Shown piece after piece: positions 38,993 through 50,663 of a DNA stretch of 64,000 bases. The notes beneath the pieces were generated by a model. That model saw only the letters and a program-made list of their open reading frames with translations. It was not told the DNA's origin and did no database searches. Origin of the DNA: Anoplolepis gracilipes (lineage: Eukaryota > Arthropoda > Insecta > Hymenoptera > Formicidae); assembly GCF_047496725.1 (NCBI RefSeq), contig NC_132971.1, forward strand, positions 10,979,501 to 11,043,500, written 5' to 3'. The position numbers and the translations under genes are program-made. The first letter of the stretch is position 1. Each line of letters opens with the position of its first letter.

Positions 38993-41900
38993 GCGTGGAA
39001 TCGTGGAGTGGACCACTTACTCACATTCCACGAGGAGGTCCACCACGGGTGCACCTTGTCCGGCGCCACGACGGAATCTCGCTCGTCCTCTCGCGCGCGC
39101 GCGCACTTGCACTCGTCCACCCGCCGCACTCACGATCGCCGTAACCACCGCGACGCATCACCGCGCATCTCTCCCCGATACCGATACCGCGTATGTACTT
39201 TTTATTTTCTTCCTCCCGCCCCTCCCCCCCCCCGCCGTTCCCGCGACGGCACCCAAGTATAAAATGTAACGGAAGCGCGCGCGAGTCCGGTATCTGTTCT
39301 GTACAGTACAGTGCGGTACAGTACTTCTCTCGTTCGTGATCGGCACTGCTGCCAACCCCTCGGTCGTTGCTGCTGCTACTGCTACGACGAGCGACGACGA
39401 TGCGATGCGGATGATCTGCGCCGACGCCGTCGACGCGTATCCTAGACGCAGGTAAACAGCTGGGCGAGTGAAGGATGCAACTTCGTTCGGGTGGAAGCTC
39501 TTCGCGCACGTGCGCTGGAGCGTAACTTGGGTCGACTCGTGGTTGGTAGCACGTGACGACTTGTCAAACGTCATCCGGCTGTGGCGTGTTTACACGGAGA
39601 GCCGCGACGGTGATCATCTTTGATTCGTGATAATCCTATCCCTGATCCTGATTCGCGTGAATCTTCTTTTTGAAAATGTGCGCGATCGAACGTTAGTAGC
39701 GTAGTTCGCCCAATCTTTCTCGTATCACGATAACGCGCGAATTTTACGTCGATTCCGCAAACTAACCTCATTTCGAGTCCCTTTCGCTGTGCACGTCATC
39801 GTGTTGTTTGTTGACGCACGTTTCGCACGCGATACTGTTATGTTGCGTACAAGATGCGAAGAAACATTGTTGTAACTGATACGAATTGATACTCCCCCTC
39901 GGATTTCCTGTGCATTTATCGATGTTTATCGAATGTACGAGTAGCATTCGCAAGTTGACAGATTGGCATAAACAGGTATCTACATCAATTTCATTACGCT
40001 GCATATTTTTACTATTTAGCACTAATTTATTATTGTTGGGATATCTTTTCCCTATAAAAATTATTCTACTTGCGTCGATGAGAAAATGACAGTTCTCGCA
40101 TTTTATACTTCTGTAAATCGAAAATATCGTGTATAGGTAGTAGTGCAACAATAATAATCAGTGCACTGTCACACAATATTTATCAGAAAAATTCTAATTT
40201 ATAGAGACTATCATTCACTCTTTTTTTTCGCTATTTTTTAATTTTTTAAAAAACATTACTATAAGTAAATAAAAAAAAATTATATATGTGTATGTGGATT
40301 TTAAATAAATAAAGTTTGACACAAAGATTATAATTTGTGTTCTCTTTATATAAAATTTAAAAACATTGTATAAAAAATAATATATAAATTTATATACAAA
40401 CATTTATCTCTATAAAAATAAGTGTGCACAGAAAGAAGATGTTTAGTGAAACACAATTCTTTACTTGCATTTAGTGCAGTTTCGCCCGCGCGGAAAGGCC
40501 AACGAAACGGAGATGAAAAGAGAGAAAGAATGCTAGAAAGAGAGAGAGAGAGAGAAAAGAGGTTGGAGAAGGGACAGAGAGACGGAGTACATGTTATGGT
40601 GGCAAAGTGTTTGGGCGTTGCTCTTGAGTACCTGTTGATCGTCGCTCGCACGTTATTTTCGCACGCAATCATTTATTACTTTATTAATAGTAATCCGGTT
40701 CTTCGGTTTTCTTATCATCGTTATCATGAAACGACACGGTAAGATCGCAATCGGGGACAAGCGTTTATCTCGTGACGTTTTGTCTCTCTCCTCCTCTGTA
40801 TACTTACGTCTCACTTCCTCTTTCTCTGTCTCTTTTTCTCTTACTTGTTAATGTTTTTTTCCGCGATCGATCGTCGCAACGCAAATTCATCATGTGCCTC
40901 TTATCTGATAAAAATATCGCTTTGCATATGTAAAGTGTTTCTGGGATCAATCTTGTAAATTTGTCGCTATAATGTAAGCAGTATATTTCTGTTCTCGGGT
41001 TTTTGCACTTTTTTTATTTAAAAAAATCGATATTCTATAATTGAGTTTCAAAGGCGGTCGAATTTAATTTTTAAAAAATGCAAGATTCCTGTTAGTACAG
41101 GTATTTACGACAGAAGTGTTATTTTAAAATCGATTCCGTATTATTTAAAGATTATAGTTTCAGAATTTATATGAAGTTTATGATTGAGTAAAGAGCTTAA
41201 TTATCTTTTTTTACCATTTTTTATTAAATTTAATTAAATTATAATTAATCATTATATTTCATACAATTAACACTCTTTCTGTTATTGTTAGCACAAATTA
41301 TATAATTAGTTATATAACAATAACTATATATAAGTATACCAATAACTATATATAAGTATAATAAGTTGTACCGTATCTCGTATGATTTTTTATTACATAA
41401 TATGTCGCAAATGTATTTTTCCTCGTAAACTTAATTTTATTATCGTTTATCTCTTTTTTTTGTCAAAAGTAATTCCTATTTTTATATTTCGATAAAATAT
41501 AATTGCACTTTACACACACACACACACACACACACATACACATATACATATATGTACTAGTTAAAATACATAACTAATTAAAAAAATTAAAAGTTACGTT
41601 AAACAATTAAAAAGTTTTTAATTTTATTACTTTTAAACGCGTGTTAACTTTTAACTTAAACTAATTATTTTTATATGAATTAACACTGATTTTTTTATTT
41701 CAGTTAAAATAATTTATCAATTATAATATTAAAGCCGTGTGAAAATGGTTGCAATGCGTAAAATAAATATGTGTTAAGCTAATATTTCATTTGTCAGATG
41801 TGTCGATTCGCTGTTAAAGAATTTTTATTATTTTAATATGTAAGAAAAAATAAAGAAAAATACATTTTCTCTCTTATAAAACACTATCTTTTTATTATAT

Positions 41901-42450
41901 CTAAATTTAAAATATACAATTAAAAGATTGATTATGTAAAAAACACATAGTTTTGCATAATTAACTTTCAACTTTAATAAGTTAATTTAATTTTAACTTA
42001 ACTTTTAACTGTGAGTTAGCTTTTGTTTTAACTTTTAACGTAAACAATTGGTTAATTTATGGGCTATTAACTTTAAACTTAATTTACAAAAAATAATAAT
42101 TTTCTCAATCTTATATATATATATATAGATTGTCGTTTAACTTGAAATAAAATTAAGAGCCGCTCGTAACTTAAAATCTCTTTCGTCCGCATATTTCCTT
42201 GTCTGTTTAATGACACGCTCCTAACTCATCGACGCAATTATCGTTCTCGCAAGTGCGTTCTTCCCCACGACAGTGCAGCTACGTCGTCTGGAAAATCGTA
42301 TGAATCAGCGCGGCTGAGGCGTTTCGTCTCGTTGCGATTAGTATTGCGTCTGGATTTTCAAAGCTTGCGAAACGAATTTTTACATGGAGTGGATGTCGGA
42401 AGAATGTTTGACAAACACGTAAGAAAGATCTCTTCTTCTTGCAGCGTTAA
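37857..42450. promoter_or_regulatory. Divergent promoter block for the zinc-finger gene and Liprin-beta
   Basis: A GC- and CpG-rich island spans roughly 38160-39560, contrasting with AT-rich sequence on both sides. Possible minus-strand donors (ACAG|GTAAAG near 38531, AAT|GTGAGT near 39016) and a plus-strand donor (GCAG|GTAAAC at 39452) could end 5' untranslated exons of the two genes. A (CT)n tract lies at 38957-38984 and a (CA)n tract at 41512-41536. The many long open frames here are composition effects. From 40750 to 42170 the sequence is AT-rich and featureless. Confidence 0.45.
39768..40151 (-). other. Cys-rich 127-codon open frame, possible small gene or exon
   Basis: A minus-strand frame begins MLHYYLYTIFSIYRS and contains KCENCHFLID, DTCLC, DKC, QQCFFASC and ACETC, that is, repeated Cys pairs. 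A CGATTTACAG acceptor-like site lies just before KCENC. The frame ends TGA at 39768, directly followed by a GTTAGT donor-like site. No family is recognised. It may be chance. Confidence 0.2.
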
Positions 42451-45400
42451 ATGGTGATGGGCAAAGGTGAGGAGAGGAACGGCACGACAGCGCAGGCGGG
42501 AGAGTCAACCTTCCTGGCGAAGAGCTCGAACGAGGCGAGCAAGATGCTGGAGGCCGCGCTGCTCCAGATGGATGACATTATTTCCGGTACGATCGAGATT
42601 TATAGATATATTATTTATATTATTTATATTATGTTATTTATAAATATATACATATGGATATTTGCGCGAACAAGAGGGTTTTCTAAACAAGAAGAGAGAT
42701 ACCGGTAGAGATGTAAACAAGTCATTTTTTTAAGAGAAAAAAATATTGAAAAATTATCTTTATTTATTATTTTATTTATTTATTATTTTATTTTTATTGA
42801 AAAAAAAACAAATTTTTTTTTTATTATTATTTTTTTAAAATATAATTTTATTTTTCTTTATTATATATTTTTGTTAATATAATAAACTAAAGTTCTTATG
42901 TTTTTAATTTAGCTTTTAACGAAAAATAATTTTAATGAGATTTTTGTGACGAATTACATTAAATATGAGATATGATTTTAATAATAATTTTTAGATGCAT
43001 AATAACAATTGTTATTATCCATTTAATTGAAAATTATCCGAATTGTGTTTGGTATTATTTTAATCAAAAAAATCCCATTAAAATTGTTTCTAAAAAAGTA
43101 TAATAAAAAACAAAAGAGAATTTTTATAAAATGTTTACAATCATAAATTATTATACAAATGAATGGAGGAAGCCAATTGTAAGAGACTTTGATATTCTGT
43201 AATGATAGTAAAAATGTTAAACTCACATACATGTAAAACTATATTTTATTTTATATTTAGAAAAAAACAATTTAGTCTTTTTCTATTTACATCTCTAGAT
43301 ACGACAATTTTGTTTTATATTCTGTCGTTAAAAAATCTAGAAATAATTAGTTTCTCCAAGAATAAAATAAATTATAATAAATTAATTTAAGGATTTATTT
43401 CACACACACATATAATTATTATATCTAAAATAGATTCAATTATAGAATATTAAAGATCACATTTCATTTCATTCTCGTGCTGTGAACTTTAATCAACATT
43501 TATTGCGATTGCTTGCTATATTGTTAAATATATTTACAGGTGCTTGCGCTGAAAGTTCAGCCGAGAGCGGAAGCTCGGAATGGAAGAACTCGGTGAAAGA
43601 GGCAGCGAGAAATCTCGTGACCGCTATAAAGAGTGCACCGACGCCGCCCCCACCGCCCGATATCGCCACCGAGGACATCCTATTGCAATGGATGCAACCG
43701 GTAAGCGGACCGGCGGAAAGATAATACTACGCTCTGTTCCCGCACCGATTTTATTTCGTATGTCAGCAAAAGATGATTCGAATGTTTCAAATGCGTAAAC
43801 GACGTTCCGGTTTCGGACGTGCGTTTCGAAGCGCGTGGAACACGTGCGTTCGTCGCGTGCATCCGGGGCTACGACTTCACATCCGGGCCTACACGTACGC
43901 ACGTGTCATGTACGTTCACATCCGAACATTTGACTTTGTTAGACCGTAATTACAGAGTTAGACCGCCCAGCAGGCAATTCGGCTAAAAGTCCACGATTTG
44001 ATTTTGATTAATGTCACTTCTTGTGAAGTGATATTTGCCTTTCGAGAAATGCTTGTGATATATGATGAAAAGTTACGCATTACGAGGTAAGTATAATATA
44101 AAATTTATAATAATTATTCGTGTTTATTGGACATAATTAAATTGTTAAATATACATCAGTAATATTTGTTTTAGATTCATATCAGTAAAATAATTGTCAA
44201 GATAATGGTAACATATATTACCTGTTATATTATTATACTGATTGTGTAACTTGTTTAAAGCTTGTCATTTACTCTTTTCAAGTTTATGGATTGTAAAGAG
44301 CCGTCTAATGGCCACGATCTACGTAAGTAACAACAAGAGAGGACACTGATCTATTTATAAATTGTTGTCGCACTTCCCTCTCGCTCTCTCTCTTTTTCGT
44401 TTACGTACCTTTAGCTCCCGCTCCTCTTGAAGGATTTCATGACGTTAATTTTAGTTTCGGCTGAGACGATGCCGCGGTTGGTAACGCGAGAGTGCATCTA
44501 ATCGAGATAACGTTCTATTGTGTACGAACGTCATTATTGGAGTCCAGTGCACTCTGCAACTACATTTGTTGACATTGCACCAAGTGTTTATTGAAAAGTA
44601 AGCGATAGACACGTGACTTTTTTTGTCGAGAAAAGTATCCTCACGACATTTCCTACGTGAATTATGAATAAATCTGTTACTAAAGCAGATCATAATGTGT
44701 ATCGTATTGAGCTTAATTAGAAGATAAAAACACGGTGTTTTCGGAGAGTAAAACGCAAATAAATTCATCATGGAGAATGCATCATGGAACGACGTTATCG
44801 TTGCGGAACGAAAAAATCTCGCTCCGATAATGGAAGAAGAAGATAAAGGACAAGCGAAAGGTCTTTCTTCAATCTCTTTTCTCACCTCTATCATTTGTAC
44901 ATATATTAGCCCTAGTATATATCTGAAATTGTAAAATTATTGCGACGATATCACACACAAGACACAGATTTTATCTTCCGATCAACACATTACCCAGATC
45001 AAAATTTTTTTTTAATCGCGTTTGAAAAGTAGACTCGTATAATTATGCGATTTTCGTGAGAGTGAGACCACGACATTTTCGATATGTCTTTCAGTTAAAA
45101 AATATGATAAAACTCTTGGCAGACGTCCGACAGTCGAGGCGATCTCGAGACTCACATTCAGGCACTAAAATCGGCTGGCTGGCTGGCTGGCTGGCTGGCA
45201 CCGAAGTCACGCTTTTGACGGAGCGTGCTAGAAATAGATTGCCTTAACCGCGGACCGCGCGCGCGGTTGACCGTTGAAGACTCAAAACGTTCATTGACTT
45301 CGTAAATACGAGCATATAGCGGTACGCGGGATCGATCGTGTCTCTTCTTCTTTCTGAATTTTTGAATAAATACGCAAAGTCACGACTCACGACTGCCGCA

Positions 45401-45777
45401 CACGCGCGCGCGCGAAAAATAGATTCACCATTGCCCGCGGGCGGTACTGGACGAGAGGAATCTCTCGAAGCCTCTAGACACGCGGATTAAAAAAAGCTTT
45501 AATCCGTAATATCTAAATTCAGGTTCGCAATCGGACTCGTCGGACGCGGCGTCGACTATAAAGCTCTGGAGCAGCAGATGGACGCCCTCAGAGGGTTACG
45601 ACTCGTCGGGCACATCGTCCGACTCTGACGCGGGTGACGAGTTCATCGAGGATTATCCACAGAGGATCGCGAGATCGACAATCGCGTGTCAGGCGACCTA
45701 CCGTTCACAAGAGTGCTTATGTCAGGTAGAATCGAGAGAGATCAAACAGGAAGACGTATATACATATTTATAGATTA

Positions 45778-45812
<35 letters not shown>

Positions 45813-48800
45813 TAATTAATAAGAAAAAAATTATTATACTGAAAAATAAGTAAGAGATATCTCTTCCGCCGTGAGGTACTGATGATATCATTGTAGGCTT
45901 GCTTACTCGGCTATGCTAAGATGCTAGCGCTTCAAGGGAGTATGCCTAATATCTGTGCAGTATCCAGCGGAATGCCTAATATCTGCCCGGCGTCGTCCGC
46001 CAGTCATCTGGGAAGTTTCTCGTCTCTCTGCCCGACGCCCTGTACAAGGTCGCTATTTTTTCTAGCATATCCTAACTCTTTATATTTTTATTTAATACCC
46101 AAGAGAAGTCGAGAAAACACTCTCCGATCTCCTTTTGCTACCTGACAGCGTATCCAGCGAGTTGACGCATCACACCGTTAAGGAACACGTCGGTCAATAT
46201 CCGCACGTCTGTCATCTGCAGCAAAATCCAATGTGCGCAAAAGAACGTGGGATGTACGCAGGTAGTAGGACAAACAGCACGACATCCTTGCCGGTAGACT
46301 CGAATTCTCTGGGGAGAAGACGACGCAGATTACGCAGTAGAGTGGACCGCGATCAGAGAGCCATGTCTCACAGCGATCTGATCTGCCACGAAAGAGAGAG
46401 GCCGCGTCACTATTGCTCGCTACAGCAGTTTCACTGTGGGAGCGATGTTTGCATGAACAATTACCATAGTAAAACCGAGGTATACTGATGTATATAAAAA
46501 AAAGAGCTCTCAATAAAACTTTCATTTATACATTATGTGTGTGTGTATGCGTGTGCCATGTATGAATTATTTCCCAATTTTCTTTTTCTAAAATAATATA
46601 TTGCGTTATATTATTTCAAATTTTTCAACACAACATATTATTAACGATCGTTTCGTTTAATTTGTTTTTCAGGAACGACTGAGAAAACTGGAAAGCGAAC
46701 GTGGAGCACTTCATATGGAAGTGTCAGTTTTATCCGAGCAAGTCGACGCGCAATCAAGTAAAATCCAAGAGCTGGAAAGTATACTTCAGGAGAAGAAAGA
46801 CAGCTTGAGACAGATGGAAGAGGCATTGCAGAAGGTAGGATATGATTTTACGATCACGTATCGTCGATATAGAGCTTAAAATAAACGAGAGTTTATGTAT
46901 CTTACAGGAAGTTTTATCGAGAAGCGCTTTAGAGACGCAGAAGCTAGAGCTTCTCACCTCCTTGTCCGAAATGAAACTCAGACAAGCTAGTTTGGAGCAC
47001 GAGAATCTGGCGCTGCGTAGCACAAGTCCTTTATCGAATGTTAGTATATATATATTTAAATCATTAATATATACATTTTAAAATTAAGAAATTCTAAACT
47101 ATATGTAATTAATATATACATTTAAATATATATAAATATAATTAATATATATAATTTAAAATTTAAATTTTATATTATGGAATATACTACGATAAATAAT
47201 CAAAATACTAAATATAACTGAATAAATACAATAATTTGATGTTTACAGGGCGAAAGATTCAGCAGACATACGGGTCAATATAGTAGTCTTCCTAGGCCAC
47301 CGACATCCAAGAAAGGTGTTGCATTTGGTAAGGTTCCAAATTTAGTCTCAGGAGCGCATACGACGGTACCCTTGGCTGTTAGGGGAGTCGCGGCGAGATG
47401 CCTGTCCGCCCCTATTCTAGGTTTCGATCGATCTTTATCTAAGCATGCGGTGTCACACGTTTAGATTTTTTTTTTCAACGAATCCATAATCGTCGCGCAA
47501 TATTAATCGGTAGTAACAGCATGAGAGGTAACTCGCTTGCAAAGCATTCACGGCTAATAATGCGTGCATGCATTCGACTTCGTTATCATTATTTAATGCA
47601 TATATCATTTAAATTTCTTCTCGGTCCGAATTAATTTTCATAAGTGTATGCAAGCGTATGCTATTTTCTCATTTTTATTTTATTATTATTATTTTTGATC
47701 CATTTTGTACTATCGAGAAAATTTGATGATGCAAAGATACAGCTTGTTAAATTATAATAATAATTATATGCTACTTATTTAGAGAATTACATATATGCAG
47801 TTAAAATAAACAGGACCGCGAAGGATTAATATAAATATCATTACATGAAATATACATGAGATATACGTGTAACGTTGTTACTAAGTAACATTGAAGAGCG
47901 ATTATAAACAGATATTATCATTGCAGCGGAGGAAGCAAAGATCGTGATCTGCGAGGCAAACACGGAACCGCCGCCGCCGAAACCGCTCGCGGAACTTACT
48001 ATGGAGGAAATTGGCGATTGGTTGGCTCGTCTCGGTTTGGAATGCTACGCCGCCGAACTGAGACGATGGGGTGCTACTGGACCAAAGTTGCTCGACGCCA
48101 CGCAGGTTCAACTGGAGAAAGAATTGGACTTGAAGAACAGCCTTCACAGGAAAAAGCTCCTTTACGCTATCGAATCGGAGCGAAGCAACGGCGCCGGATT
48201 TCTCGGTTCTCACAAGGTTGCGTCTTAAAGCGCTTTACTTCGATTTGATGCATGTCATTGGAAAAAAAATCCTAGGCTAAAACGATCCTCTTTGATATCT
48301 CTTAGATGGACAACGCGGCCGTGTTACGGTGGCTGGATGACATTGGTCTGCCTCAACACAAGGAAGCCTTCCACAACGCAAAAGTTGACGGTAGAGTTTT
48401 ACATAGATTGACCACAGAGGATCTACTGAATCTCGGAGTGACTGCACAATTGCATGCCGCCAGTTTAAGACGCGGAATTCAGGTACCCCACCCGCGTGTG
48501 TTATATCATACTTTAATTATTCAGACGTTTTAATATAATGTATATATTTGAAATATCGGTATGCAAAATGAGACTTGTAAATTGCAGGTTTTGCGAGACT
48601 TGAATTTTGAGTTTGACAACTTGGAGAGAAGATCCGCGAATGGGAACGGCGCCGACGGTAGCAACATGACTCTCTGGACGAATCATCGAGTGATGGAATG
48701 GCTCCGGGTCGTGGATCTCGCGGAGTACGCACCAAACATGCGCGGCTCCGGCGTACACGGAGGTCTGATGATCCACGAAGGTCGATTCACCTCCGAGTTG

Positions 48801-49295
48801 CTCGCGACATTGCTCAGCATTCCGCCGGCGAAGACTTTACTTCGCAGGCACTTGACAACGCACTTTAATCAGATACTTGGCAGAGAAGTGGTCCAGCAGA
48901 AAAGAGAGATAGAAAACACACTTGGATTTGTTCCACTGACGCTTACCGCCAGATTAAAGGTGTGCGTTTTAAAATTCTACTTTAACATTATACTCGTTAT
49001 ACTAGAGAAAATAATCTTATATATAATAATCTGATATTTCTTATGATTATTTTTAATACAATTTATTTTATTACAATAGTGTTAATGTTACTTTTTAAAA
49101 ATATTATAGTTTAATGCGTAGTTTAATTTGAATCAGGTACCAAAGAAATCTCAATTCACGTTGAAACGTAAAAAGAGTAAAAACGAGATGGATTTCGGCA
49201 ATCTGGTTTGCCCATTGGAGGCATCGCCACCAGGTACCCCATCAACGCCCTCGTCAACACCGGGCAGCCCTAACTTGAACTCACCCACATTCTAA
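42451..49295 (+). CDS. Liprin-beta: Liprin-beta, synaptic/adhesion scaffold with coiled coil and three SAM domains
   Basis: Exons: 42451-42586, then either 43540-43700 or 45523-45725, then optionally 45897-46048 plus 46149-46479, then 46673-46834, 46908-47039, 47249-47327, 47927-48216, 48306-48482, 48588-48959 and 49137-49295. A path using the 43540 exon without the optional pair gives 555 residues. One using 45523 with the pair gives 730. The N-terminal ASKMLEAALLQMDDIISG matches vertebrate liprin-beta (PPFIBP1). The coiled coil (ERLRKLESERG...) and all three SAM domains (about 240-305, 321-379 and 415-485 in the short form) are present, including HRVMEWLRVVDLAEYAPN and GSGVHGGLMI. Liprin-beta pairs with liprin-alpha at synapses and adhesion sites. 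The coiled-coil region is shorter than in vertebrates. An acceptor at 42444 implies a 5' noncoding exon. Confidence 0.9.
43701..45522 (+). other. Liprin-beta intron between the two alternative second exons
   Basis: Noncoding. A (GGCT)n run near 45175-45200 and CpG-rich patches near 45240-45480 are the only landmarks. The 147-codon minus-strand frame at 44451-44894 shows no domain or splice support. Confidence 0.6.
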
Positions 49296-50663
49296 CCACA
49301 ATTAAAACTTCATTCGAGTAATCATCTAAACTAACTTGTAAGTCTAACTCGACTAATGATATTAAAAATCGAGTTACTGAAATATAAGGTTAAACTTTTA
49401 TAAATTACATAAATTATATTTCTCTCATTCTTCTTTGCAAAAATCTATATTTCTGTCTCTGTAACATTATACTCATTTCAAACAAATAAGAACATAAAGA
49501 TAACAAGTGTATTATATCTTTATTCAGCTCTAAAATTTTATCGGCTTATATCGCAGCAATCTATCTCATTTTGCAGCAATGTATTATAGCGATTGCTTAT
49601 TTGATATCAATTTTTATTCACCTCTTCATTATGGACAATACTTCTTTTTCTAAATCATGGAAGCATCAAACTGCATATAGGGTGCTATTATTAATTGTTT
49701 CGGATGTATTTTTTGTTATATTTAAAGTTGTTTTAACCAGCTAAAAAAAATTATGCTTTTCAGATCTGGAGGATACTGGGCAAAGGAAAGTTATAGGTTG
49801 CATAGGTTGAATGGTGGATGGAATTGTACAGCAATGATATTTTCCGGCGTGCAAGAATAAATGGATATTTATATATCCAGCCAACTGACAAAACATTGAA
49901 AAACCGCTGGAATCACCCGGGACCAGTTATCCATATCATAAATTACCGTATTTAAACATATACTTTCATAAAAAGTTTACACAAACGAGAGCTAACTCCA
50001 ACACAGCCAGTCTCATTAACTTCATAAATTAAAAGATTCAATGAAAATTAACCACATTTTAGAGAATAAGTATTTTTATTACTGATCGTCATTAAATTAT
50101 AACGCAAATTGGAAATAAAATACTGAATTTGTATCTATTCTGAATATCTGTCTCTATTCACTTTATTTGACAATGCATACATAATTATATAATCAATTGT
50201 AAATTTCCTAGGATTATAAAATAACAAATGCCTTTTTATTACAGTGTCTTGTGTACAGAAAAGACTTTTTGCACATTTTTCAAATAATTATTTTATAACA
50301 ATTATAATAATTTCTTAATTTTGATTCTCTACTCTAGAAAATAGAAATATTTTTTAATTATTCCTTTTTTTATGGAAATTATTTAAATATTTTTCTTATA
50401 AAAAATCTCAAATTTAATGTTCTTGAAATATTTAGCCTGAGAAATTATATATTTATCATATTCGCATTAAAATAATAAGAATTTTAAATTTTAATTTTTT
50501 AGTTGAGCTAGTAAATGTAAAAAGAGACAGAGATCTTTTTCTTTCTAATTCTGTCCAGAGCTCACAGCTTAAAGTCCCTAGAAGTAAGTCCCTAGGGACT
50601 TATTACAGCTCAGTTGTATTTCATTTTATCTCTACCTTCCTTCTTTTCCTTCACTTCGTCAAG
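49296..50663. other. Intergenic/3' untranslated DNA between Liprin-beta and RpL27A
   Basis: AT-rich with no gene seen. The last 30 bases before RpL27A are pyrimidine-rich (CTTCCTTCTTTTCCTTC), consistent with a TOP-type transcription start. Confidence 0.6.

Noticed and set aside
38300..39574. Up to 238-codon open frames on both strands
   Set aside because: Composition effect of the GC-rich promoter block and its (CT)n tract; overlapping frames on both strands are equally open.
44451..44894. 147-codon minus-strand open frame in a Liprin-beta intron
   Set aside because: No recognisable domain, no flanking splice signals and unremarkable composition.
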